Positions 1 through 5,215 of a stretch of DNA of 5,283 bases are shown here, one piece after another. Under the pieces are notes generated by a model. It worked only from the letters and a program-made list of their open reading frames with translations. It searched no databases and was not told where the DNA came from. Location: NCBI GenBank assembly GCA_019100305.1, contig JAHRHW010000326.1, positions 1 to 5,283 on the forward strand, in the 5' to 3' direction. The number at the start of each line of letters is the position of its first letter. Position 1 is the first letter of the stretch. Made by a program: the position numbers and the translations under genes. This DNA is from Candidatus Thiodiazotropha taylori (lineage in GTDB: Bacteria; Pseudomonadota; Gammaproteobacteria; Chromatiales; Chromatiaceae).

Positions 1-2192
1 TGTTTGAAATGGGTCATCAGTTTCTCCCGCATACGTTTTTCACGATGCTTCTTGGCAGCTTCCAGACGTCTCTCCGCAACCCCGATCAGTGTCTCCTGAC
101 AATTGAGTGACTTGTCCTCCTCAGCAGGTGTACGTCGGATGTAGGTGCCGTCAGACTGCATATCCCAGGCGTTGTGTTTGTCACCCAGTTGTACATCCAG
201 CATCAGGCGCAGCTCCTGTCTTAAAGCCGGGGCTTCAACCGGTACCAGAACTTCAACCCGCTGTTTCAGATTACGTCGCATCAGGTCGGCCGAGCCAATG
301 AAGTACTCCTCGTCACCACCGTTGTGGAAATAGGTGATCCGGGCATGTTCCAGAAAACGTCCGACGATACTGACCACACTGCCGCTTTCGCTCAATCCTT
401 TGATACCGGGGCGGAATCGACAGGTATCGCGAACGATCAGTTCCACTTTTACCCCGGCTTGTGTGGCCTTATAGAGGGATTTGACGATGTCCGGGTCTTC
501 CAGCGCATTCATCTTCAGCTGGATATGGCCTGTGCAGGACTCTCGGTGGATTTTGATCTCACGCTCGATCTTGTTCAACAGAGACTGTTTCAGGGTATAG
601 GGTGCTGCTAGAATCTTGCGATAGCTGGGTGGCGGTGAGTATCCGGTAAGGTAGTTGAACTGTTCCGTGAGATCTTTGCCGATCTCTTCATCGCAACCCA
701 ACAATCCCAGGTCGGTGTAGAGACGTGCAGTGCCGGCATGATAATTACCTGTGCCTATATGGTAGTAACGCCGTAGTTGTGAGTAATCCTTGCGGATCAC
801 CATGATCAGCTTACTGTGGGTTTTCAGGCCGAGCACGCCGTAAGTGACATGAATGCCAGCCTGCTCAAGTCGTCTTGCCCAACGGATATTCGCAGCTTCA
901 TCAAATCTCGCTTTAAGCTCAACCAGTACGGCAACCTGTTTACCATTGCGTGCTGCCTTGATCAGTGAATCGAGTACATTACCATCGGCGGAGGTGCGAT
1001 AGAGGGTCATTTTGATCGCCAATACCTTCGGGTCTTCAGCCGCCGTGCGCAGGAAACGCTCGACTGTGGTGCTGAACGATTCATAGGGGTGTTGTAGCAA
1101 CAGGCCTTGATGGTCGCGCAGGATGTGAAAGATGTTACGTCGATCGTGGGCCAACTGGGGATGATCGACTGGGTGGTGCGGGATGTCGTGTAGTTCTGGA
1201 AGGTTGAGTTTGGTCAGCTCAAACAGATCCCGGAGTGCCATCATGCCTTCGATGATATAGACATCCTGCTCTTCATCCAGTCCCAGTTCGGCCGCCAACA
1301 TGCCGCGGTGAACTGCATTCATGCTGTTTGAAATCTCTAGTCGAACGATAGGAGCAAAGTGCCGCTCACGTAATTCTGACTCGATTGATTCCAAAAGATC
1401 GTTTGCCGCTTCCTGATCCAGTTCCACATTGGCATTGCGGGTAACCCGAAACAGATCGCAGGATTCGATTGCCATACCAGGGAACAGCATATCCAGATTG
1501 TTGGCAATCAGGTCATCCAGGGTAACATAAGTGTAATCTTCGCCAACCTTGATCAGCCTTGATGAAACATCCTGACTGACCGGAACTTTCACCCTCGCCA
1601 TATGCAGATCATGGCCCCCTGGAAATCTCAATGTCACCAGTAGATTGAGGGTCAGATTGGAGATAAAAGGAAAAGGGTGGCTCGGGTCCATGGCCAGAGG
1701 GGTCAGCATGGGAAAGATGTTCTGCTGAAAATGGTCCCGTAACTTCGCTTGTTGATGCTCATTAAGGGACTTATATTCAGTGATGCGTATCTCCTCTTCT
1801 GACAGTGCCAGTAGCAGTTCGTTGTAGATCTGCTCCTGGGTCTGTTGCATCTCCCGGGTGACTTTGTGGCACTCCTCAAGCTGCTGCATCGGTGTTCTAC
1901 CGTCGACACTCGGTACACTGATACCAGCTGCCACCTGCTGCTTTAGGCCGCCGATTCGTTTCATGAAAAACTCGTCCAGGTTATTGCTGACAATGGCCAG
2001 GAACTTGACCCTTTCAAGCAGCGGGTTTTTCTCCCTGGAGGCCTCGGCCAGTACCCGGCGGTTGAATGCAAGCCAGGTGAGCTCCCTGTTTAAGTAGAGG
2101 CTGGCATCATCGAGATCGATCGCGCTCGATTCGTTGCTTGCCTGGTTCGCTGGCGTATCGTACTGGTCCGAGATCTGTTCTGGATTATTCAT
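1..2192 (-). CDS. ppk: Polyphosphate kinase 1 (PPK1), 3' end cut off by the window edge
   Basis: This enzyme reversibly transfers the terminal phosphate of ATP onto inorganic polyphosphate. It is normally a peripheral membrane oligomer and is the main polyphosphate-making enzyme in proteobacteria. The frame is open for 730 codons from ATG at 2192 to the left edge. Every E. coli PPK1 catalytic residue I know has a counterpart at a constant offset of 24: R399 and R429 (ARFDE), the phospho-acceptor H459 in GLKTHSK, R588 (IVRDTC) and H616 in FLEHARITYF. The N-domain opens at about residue 33 (YLNRELTWLAFNRR) and NNLDEFFMKRIGG follows at about 65. The phospholipase-D-like C1 and C2 domains cover roughly 350-700. 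The first 30 residues are a polar extension. The Gly usual after the second-domain Arg is Asp here. The 3' end is a charged tail running past the window. No strong Shine-Dalgarno precedes the ATG, but no better in-frame start is visible. It is the last visible gene of a same-strand run, 93 bases after the mutase. Confidence 0.97.
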   Translation of the reverse strand, partial: MNNPEQISDQYDTPANQASNESSAIDLDDASLYLNRELTWLAFNRRVLAEASREKNPLLERVKFLAIVSNNLDEFFMKRIGGLKQQVAAGISVPSVDGRTPMQQLEECHKVTREMQQTQEQIYNELLLALSEEEIRITEYKSLNEHQQAKLRDHFQQNIFPMLTPLAMDPSHPFPFISNLTLNLLVTLRFPGGHDLHMARVKVPVSQDVSSRLIKVGEDYTYVTLDDLIANNLDMLFPGMAIESCDLFRVTRNANVELDQEAANDLLESIESELRERHFAPIVRLEISNSMNAVHRGMLAAELGLDEEQDVYIIEGMMALRDLFELTKLNLPELHDIPHHPVDHPQLAHDRRNIFHILRDHQGLLLQHPYESFSTTVERFLRTAAEDPKVLAIKMTLYRTSADGNVLDSLIKAARNGKQVAVLVELKARFDEAANIRWARRLEQAGIHVTYGVLGLKTHSKLIMVIRKDYSQLRRYYHIGTGNYHAGTARLYTDLGLLGCDEEIGKDLTEQFNYLTGYSPPPSYRKILAAPYTLKQSLLNKIEREIKIHRESCTGHIQLKMNALEDPDIVKSLYKATQAGVKVELIVRDTCRFRPGIKGLSESGSVVSIVGRFLEHARITYFHNGGDEEYFIGSADLMRRNLKQRVEVLVPVEAPALRQELRLMLDVQLGDKHNAWDMQSDGTYIRRTPAEEDKSLNCQETLIGVAERRLEAAKKHREKRMREKLMTHFK

Positions 2193-2225
2193 GGTGAGGT
2201 TTCATCAGATTAGAAGGATGGTATA

Positions 2226-2254
2226 AGTATATGCTTTGATATCGTTATTGTGGA
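2226..2254 (-). promoter_or_regulatory. Candidate sigma-70 promoter for ppk
   Basis: On the minus strand, TCCACA (2254-2249, 4 of 6 to TTGACA) and TATACT (2231-2226, 5 of 6 to TATAAT) are separated by exactly 17 bases. Transcription would begin near 2219, leaving a leader of about 25 bases before the ppk ATG. This would let ppk be expressed on its own as well as by read-through from the upstream genes. No convincing Pho box is present: one CTGTT half-site lies nearby without a properly spaced partner. This is a motif match only. Confidence 0.4.
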
Positions 2255-2273
2255 ACAGTTCGATGAAACTGTT
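2254..2273. repeat. Perfect 7-bp inverted repeat in the mutase-ppk gap
   Basis: AACAGTT and AACTGTT (same strand) flank a 6-base loop, giving a perfect 7-bp stem that starts 13 bases past the mutase stop codon. It is AT-rich and no T-run follows on either strand, so it is a poor intrinsic terminator. It abuts the -35 hexamer of the candidate ppk promoter, so it could instead be an operator or a mild transcript processing or stability element. The role is unknown. Confidence 0.35.
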
Positions 2274-2285
2274 GCTATCTGGTGC

Positions 2286-3560
2286 TCAGAATAGATAAGC
2301 GCCGTCTTTCGGTCTGAAATTTTCCAGTCGGTTCATCTGATCCAGGAAGGTGATCAGGAATCCCAAGCTGTTGATCCGTCCCAGTCCACCCGTGGCACAA
2401 GCGGACTCTGAAAAACTTCTACAGCCATCCACTCTACCGCAGGGGTTGTATATCAGACTGGGAATCGGGTCTCCTGTATGGCGTCCCGTATTACTGTCTG
2501 TGCTATGGTCAGCAGTAATTCCAATCACGAGCTCATCGCTGATCAAGGGCGCGATGGCATCGTCGATTTTCGATATTATCTCCCGTTTACCGATGGGATC
2601 CATATCGTGAGAGGCTATGTCAGTAGCTTTTATGTGGAGATAGACCAGATCGTTCTCTTTCAATGCACTGCGGGCAGTCTCCACTTTGGCCTGCAGGTCA
2701 GTATCCCTGGCGGCGGTGAAACGTGGATTCTCATACAGCTGGTATCCAAGCAGTTTGCCAAGTCCCAGTACAGTCCGTTCTCCTGATATCACTCCGGCAT
2801 CGATTTTCAGACGGCGAAGTAAGGATCTTATTTTCGGTAGTTTGCCGGGGCTGCGACAGATAATACCGTTTGCCGCTGCCAGGCCATGCTTCCGACGACG
2901 CTGATTGACCGGGTGTTGATCGAGCTTTTCGTAGACAACCTCGATCAGACGATTGATACAGCGGGCAGTTTTTTCAGCTGCCGCATCCCCAGGGGTGCTT
3001 GCCTGGCAAGTGAGCAGTCCTTTTTTGCGGTAATCATTACCCGGGTCGGTATTGCCGATATCATTCGACAGACCATGGCCTTCCAGCTGGAGTACAACCC
3101 GATGCTGTGTGGCAGGATGGAGACTCGCCGTAATGCCTTCGCCCAGATCGACTTGACCAATATCGGAGGCGAGGGCTTCAGTGCCTTGATTGATTCGGCC
3201 TGCTCGTCGATCAAGGATATTGAATTGCTTGCCCTTTCGTTCGATCGTCGCGAAGTTGCAGCGGAAGTAGAGAGCCTGATCGCTGCGGCTCAAACCAACA
3301 CCGGAAGCCTCAACCGGGCCGCGGGCCAGCTCAACTGCCTGTTGTTGGGACAGACCGAACAGAGGACAGAAACCGGTATGGGTGCCGACCGGCATGCCGG
3401 GGAAAAGTGGATCGACAAGACCGCATTGTCCGGCTGAGGCGAGACTGTCCATGTTCGGTGTCTCAGCGACTTCAAGCGGTGTTTTGCCGCCAAATGAGGG
3501 GATACCCCGGTCACCCAGACCATCAAGTATGACCAATAGACCTTTATGGGTCGTTATCAA
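2286..3560 (-). CDS. apgM: Archaeal-type cofactor-independent phosphoglycerate mutase-like protein (ApgM/COG3635 family), Thr in place of the catalytic Ser
   Basis: This 424-residue alkaline-phosphatase-superfamily metalloenzyme is full length for the ApgM family, which interconverts 2- and 3-phosphoglycerate without 2,3-BPG as cofactor. Diagnostic stretches are LLVILDGLGDRG (D13), TPNMDSLASAG (35-44), ARGPVEASGVGL (79-90), FRCNFATIE (99-107), LDRRAGRI (116-123), LEGHGLSNDI (159-168), HIKATDIASHD (309-319), ITADHST (348-354) and GRHTGDPIPSLI (359-370). The expected two-metal ligands are present: D13, D314, H318, D351, H352 and H361. The nucleophile segment, usually GSDTAH in the family as I recall it, reads GTHTGF (59-64), so Thr60 replaces Ser, His replaces Asp and Phe replaces His. 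The start is TTG. An in-frame TGA lies five codons upstream, and the next start-like codon falls inside the first strand. It follows the 2-phosphoglycerate kinase by 76 bases and is probably co-transcribed. Family membership is secure. Mutase activity is not, and a 2,3-BPG phosphatase or a related activity is possible. Confidence 0.85.
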   Translation of the reverse strand: MITTHKGLLVILDGLGDRGIPSFGGKTPLEVAETPNMDSLASAGQCGLVDPLFPGMPVGTHTGFCPLFGLSQQQAVELARGPVEASGVGLSRSDQALYFRCNFATIERKGKQFNILDRRAGRINQGTEALASDIGQVDLGEGITASLHPATQHRVVLQLEGHGLSNDIGNTDPGNDYRKKGLLTCQASTPGDAAAEKTARCINRLIEVVYEKLDQHPVNQRRRKHGLAAANGIICRSPGKLPKIRSLLRRLKIDAGVISGERTVLGLGKLLGYQLYENPRFTAARDTDLQAKVETARSALKENDLVYLHIKATDIASHDMDPIGKREIISKIDDAIAPLISDELVIGITADHSTDSNTGRHTGDPIPSLIYNPCGRVDGCRSFSESACATGGLGRINSLGFLITFLDQMNRLENFRPKDGAYLF

Positions 3561-3569
3561 ATCGAGTAA

Positions 3570-3575
3570 TCCTCA
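3570..3575 (-). promoter_or_regulatory. Ribosome binding site that fixes the TTG start of the mutase-like gene
   Basis: The minus strand reads TGAGGA, matching the anti-Shine-Dalgarno, with 9 bases between it and the TTG at 3560. The TGA inside this same motif is in frame with the gene and closes the frame upstream. TTG is therefore the only normal start codon that keeps the metal-binding strand LLVILDG. Confidence 0.7.
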
Positions 3576-3636
3576 GACGGGTTAAACTGGCAACGGCAAT
3601 AGGCGCGTGGTCAAATTTCAGTGCCGGAGTGTCTGG

Positions 3637-4830
3637 TTATTCTGTGTCAAATACATCCTCAACTTTAGCATGAAAGTTCTTCTCTAACACCTCAATTATC
3701 AAACGCATGATTTGATCGGTCGCCAGATCCTTATTGTCGTTGGGGATGATTGAGACGCTGTGATTATCCGCTTCAGATAGCAGGTGACTCTGCAGCATCC
3801 AGATCGATTCAAAATTCGACAGATAGTTGCTGTCTTCACTACGTTCAGGTGCTGCGATACCCCGGTCTTTCAATCGGTGTTTCAACTGATTCTGTTTCAA
3901 CACCGCCAGCACGATCGGTACGATTACCGCATCACTGTTATCCTTGAATAGGTTGTACAGGGTCGGGGTGACATGTACCCCCTCAAGGATCAGTGAGACT
4001 CTCTCTTTCAGGGCTCTCTGTACAACCGCTTCGCAGGGGACGGAAACCAGTTCAGACTGATGAAGATAGCCATGAATCATCAGCTCTTCGGTACTTCCCT
4101 CATGCTCATGCCGGCCGAGGGTTTTATGCCAGGCATTGAAGGAAGAGGTGTGCAGTTCAGGCATCAGTCGTTGCGGAATCATCATACGCATGACTTCCCG
4201 CAACATGTCGGTGGACTGGGTGCGAATGATATTCAGCCTGTGTGCCACTTCGGTGGCAATGGTACTTTTCCCGCAACCTGTGGTGCCGCCAATCAGCAGT
4301 ATCAGTGGTCGTTTGGAGTGTTTGTAGTCGGTCCAGACCAAGTAGCTGTTTGCTGCACGCTTACCGTAACGATGCTTAAGCTTTTCATGGGTCAAACGGC
4401 CAAGTCTGCTGCTGCTGATACCTTCCTGATAGGATTCGAGCAGATCCAGATAAACCGATTGGGTGATCAGTGAGGCTTTGTCGCTGCCCAGTCCGGATGA
4501 TTCCAGTGATTGTCGATGCTCGATGGTTGAAAAGGGGCGCGTGACTCCTTTGCGGCCGGTTACCATGACCTCAGGTGCATTAGGGGTCAGGCTCTCATAA
4601 GCCTCGATGACATCATGCTGCTCAAGTTGTTCAAGTTGTTTGAGCACCAGTTTGCGAAGATCCTTAGTCGACAACTCATCCTTGCCGGCGATCTGTTGGC
4701 GTATCTCGGATGAGAGCTCGTAGGCGGTTTCAAATGCCAGTCCGGCATCGGTCAGTGAACGGGTCAGGATGCCGCGTAAAAACGGAGCACGTGTCTCATC
4801 GTTGCTGTCTATGATGAAAGTTTTTGCCAT
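3637..4830 (-). CDS. 2-phosphoglycerate kinase-like protein with tandem N-terminal ATP-cone domains
   Basis: The predicted reaction is 2-phosphoglycerate + ATP giving 2,3-bisphosphoglycerate + ADP, by similarity to the methanogen enzyme (COG2074) that starts cyclic 2,3-diphosphoglycerate synthesis. The protein has 397 residues. Residues 1-80 form an ATP-cone (TRAPFLRGILTRSLTDAGL, then ELSTKDLRKLVLKQLEQL). Residues about 88-168 look like a second one (GVTRPFSTIEHRQSLESSGL, then ISSSRLGRLTHEKL and YLVW). The kinase domain spans about 174-397. Its Walker A is GTTGCGKST (182-190), followed by RTQSTDMLREVMR (203-215), resembling the ISTDxxREV motif of these kinases, and LILEGVHVTP (280-289), a Walker-B-like strand. 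Methanogen enzymes are about 300 residues with one ATP-cone, so the extra 90 or so residues match the added cone. ATG at 4830 puts the cone at residue 1. No Shine-Dalgarno precedes it, but a small ORF ends 4 bases upstream, suggesting translational coupling. The exact substrate is inferred from homology and from the neighbouring mutase-like gene. Confidence 0.82.
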   Translation of the reverse strand: MAKTFIIDSNDETRAPFLRGILTRSLTDAGLAFETAYELSSEIRQQIAGKDELSTKDLRKLVLKQLEQLEQHDVIEAYESLTPNAPEVMVTGRKGVTRPFSTIEHRQSLESSGLGSDKASLITQSVYLDLLESYQEGISSSRLGRLTHEKLKHRYGKRAANSYLVWTDYKHSKRPLILLIGGTTGCGKSTIATEVAHRLNIIRTQSTDMLREVMRMMIPQRLMPELHTSSFNAWHKTLGRHEHEGSTEELMIHGYLHQSELVSVPCEAVVQRALKERVSLILEGVHVTPTLYNLFKDNSDAVIVPIVLAVLKQNQLKHRLKDRGIAAPERSEDSNYLSNFESIWMLQSHLLSEADNHSVSIIPNDNKDLATDQIMRLIIEVLEKNFHAKVEDVFDTE

Positions 4831-4834
4831 GGCG

Positions 4835-4933
4835 TCAGGCTATCAGATCAGTCGCCATAAGTGGAGTGAACAGATCACTTTTCAGGCTAATTCGATCTTT
4901 TTGTTGTTGTCTGATGGGACAATTCAATTCCAT
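4835..4933 (-). CDS. Possible 32-residue small ORF or leader peptide ahead of the 2-phosphoglycerate kinase gene
   Basis: This frame runs from ATG at 4933 to TGA at 4837-4835, with four bases (CGCC) before the kinase ATG. It is one frame off the kinase, so it is not an N-terminal extension. Its ATG has a good Shine-Dalgarno (AAGGA, 9-base spacing), while the kinase ATG has none. The product begins MELNCPIRQQQKDRIS and ends TPLMATDLIA. It is polar in the first half, with three Gln in a row and no membrane segment or regulatory codon run. I recognise no family. Two copies of the GATC-n-TAGCCTG repeat fall inside it, so it may be incidental to a regulatory leader. If translated, its likely job is to carry ribosomes to the kinase start. 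Evidence is the signal and layout only. Confidence 0.4.
   Translation of the reverse strand: MELNCPIRQQQKDRISLKSDLFTPLMATDLIA
4836..4855. repeat. Direct repeat copy A, just before the kinase start
   Basis: The plus strand reads CAGGCTATCAGATCAGTCGC. It matches copy C (4959-4977) at 18 of 19 aligned bases, with one inserted base. It ends 6 bases from the kinase ATG, so a protein or RNA structure here would sit on the ribosome entry region. Confidence 0.6.
4883..4897. repeat. Direct repeat copy B, partial
   Basis: The plus strand reads CAGGCTAATTCGATC. It shares the CAGGCTA and GATC parts of copies A and C with a different spacer between them, then diverges. It may be a weaker site or a chance match, and it lies inside the small ORF. 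Confidence 0.35.
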
Positions 4934-4942
4934 CTTTAGAAA

Positions 4943-4950
4943 TCCTTTTT
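4943..4950 (-). promoter_or_regulatory. Shine-Dalgarno for the small leader ORF
   Basis: The minus strand reads AAAAAGGA, with 9 bases between it and the ATG at 4933. It is the best ribosome binding site in the 150 bases upstream of the kinase gene, and it serves the small ORF rather than the kinase start itself. Confidence 0.45.
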
Positions 4951-4954
4951 GGCA

Positions 4955-4980
4955 TTTGCAGGCTATCGATCAGTTGCAAA
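4955..4980. promoter_or_regulatory. 26-bp dyad, possible operator or leader hairpin
   Basis: TTTGCA and TGCAAA arms lie exactly symmetrically around a central ATCGAT, each separated from it by 4 non-symmetric bases. This three-part symmetry is typical of a site bound by a dimeric regulator. In the transcript the outer arms could form a 6-bp stem ending 4 bases before the leader ORF's Shine-Dalgarno. No regulator can be named from the sequence. Confidence 0.4.
4959..4977. repeat. Direct repeat copy C, upstream of the leader ORF
   Basis: The plus strand reads CAGGCTATCGATCAGTTGC, almost identical to copy A 123 bases away and in the same orientation. It lies inside the 26-bp dyad at 4955-4980, so one site carries both the repeat and the symmetry. 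Confidence 0.6.
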
Positions 4981-5001
4981 ACTCTTGGTACTAAGTGAGC
5001 C

Positions 5002-5017
5002 GGCTGAATGGTCAGCC
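5002..5017. repeat. Perfect hairpin GGCTGA-ATGG-TCAGCC
   Basis: A 6-bp perfect stem with a 4-base loop and no following T-run on either strand, so not a standard terminator. If transcription starts about 7 bases after the TATAAT at 5036-5031, this hairpin would be within the first 25 bases of the kinase operon mRNA, a position known to protect some transcripts from 5'-end decay. Confidence 0.35.
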
Positions 5018-5030
5018 TCTAAATGTGTCA

Positions 5031-5036
5031 ATTATA
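5031..5036 (-). promoter_or_regulatory. Candidate -10 element for the kinase-mutase-ppk run
   Basis: The minus strand carries a perfect TATAAT. The -35 position at 17-base spacing is TACTAA, a poor match (2 of 6), and there is no extended -10 TG, so the promoter would be weak or activator-dependent. It would give a leader of about 90 bases before the small ORF and about 190 bases before the kinase. It is the best -10 hexamer I noticed between the right-end gene and the kinase. Confidence 0.35.
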
Positions 5037-5150
5037 GCGGCTGCTTGAGCTTGTTAGTACTCGGGCCTGTTAACACGGTGCTATACCCGCTACCGGGGCC
5101 GCTTCTTATTCAGCAAGTCAGAATGTTGCAACAATCAAAACTCTCTCCTT

Positions 5151-5182
5151 GCACCTTGATTGATGCTTTTTCAGGTGCATCA
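5151..5182 (-). terminator. Weak hairpin candidates downstream of the right-end gene
   Basis: Two mutually exclusive stems overlap here: GCACCT/AGGTGC (5151-5156 with 5173-5178) and TGATGC/GCATCA (5161-5166 with 5177-5182). On the minus strand they lie about 35-65 bases after the stop codon of the right-end gene. No clean T-run follows, so termination is possible but unsupported. Confidence 0.2.
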
Positions 5183-5215
5183 GGGCGTACTGGGTTTGTC
5201 TCAGCAGGCTGTAGG

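Larger units (their letters stand above)
4934..5215. other. Intergenic region upstream of the kinase operon
   Basis: This stretch has no recognisable protein gene, and no tRNA or rRNA signature on either strand. It contains the repeat copy C and dyad, the hairpin at 5002-5017 and the TATAAT at 5036-5031. Between about 5041 and 5150 I see a GC-rich part with only short, unconvincing inverted repeats. Its length and density of symmetric elements suggest a regulated 5' region. Confidence 0.5.

Noticed and set aside
324..611. 95-codon open frame on the plus strand
   Set aside because: It is antisense to the C-terminal catalytic domain of PPK1, whose active-site residues are intact on the other strand.
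1703..1918. 71-codon minus-strand frame
   Set aside because: It is on the ppk strand in another frame, inside the continuous PPK1 reading. It is a shadow, not a sign of a frameshift.
2185..2205. Six-codon ORF (ATG AAA CCT CAC CAT GAA TAA) overlapping the ppk start
   Set aside because: It has no Shine-Dalgarno and its length is easily explained by chance.
2886..3437. 183-codon open frame on the plus strand
   Set aside because: It lies wholly opposite the mutase-like gene, whose protein matches family motifs throughout. The antisense frame is protein-like only through codon bias.
4060..4473. 137-codon open frame on the plus strand
   Set aside because: It is antisense to the Walker A and second ATP-cone part of the 2-phosphoglycerate kinase, with no ribosome site or recognisable motif.
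4914..4991. 25-codon plus-strand ORF in the intergenic region
   Set aside because: There is no ribosome site, it lies opposite the leader region, and it has no protein-like features.
5026..5031. TTGACA on the minus strand as a -35 box
   Set aside because: At 16-18 base spacing the following hexamers (ATTCAG, TTCAGC, TCAGCC) are not -10-like. It overlaps the better TATAAT.
5052..5075. TGTTA...TAACA inverted repeat
   Set aside because: It has only 5 bp arms 14 bases apart, within chance expectation and with no supporting context.
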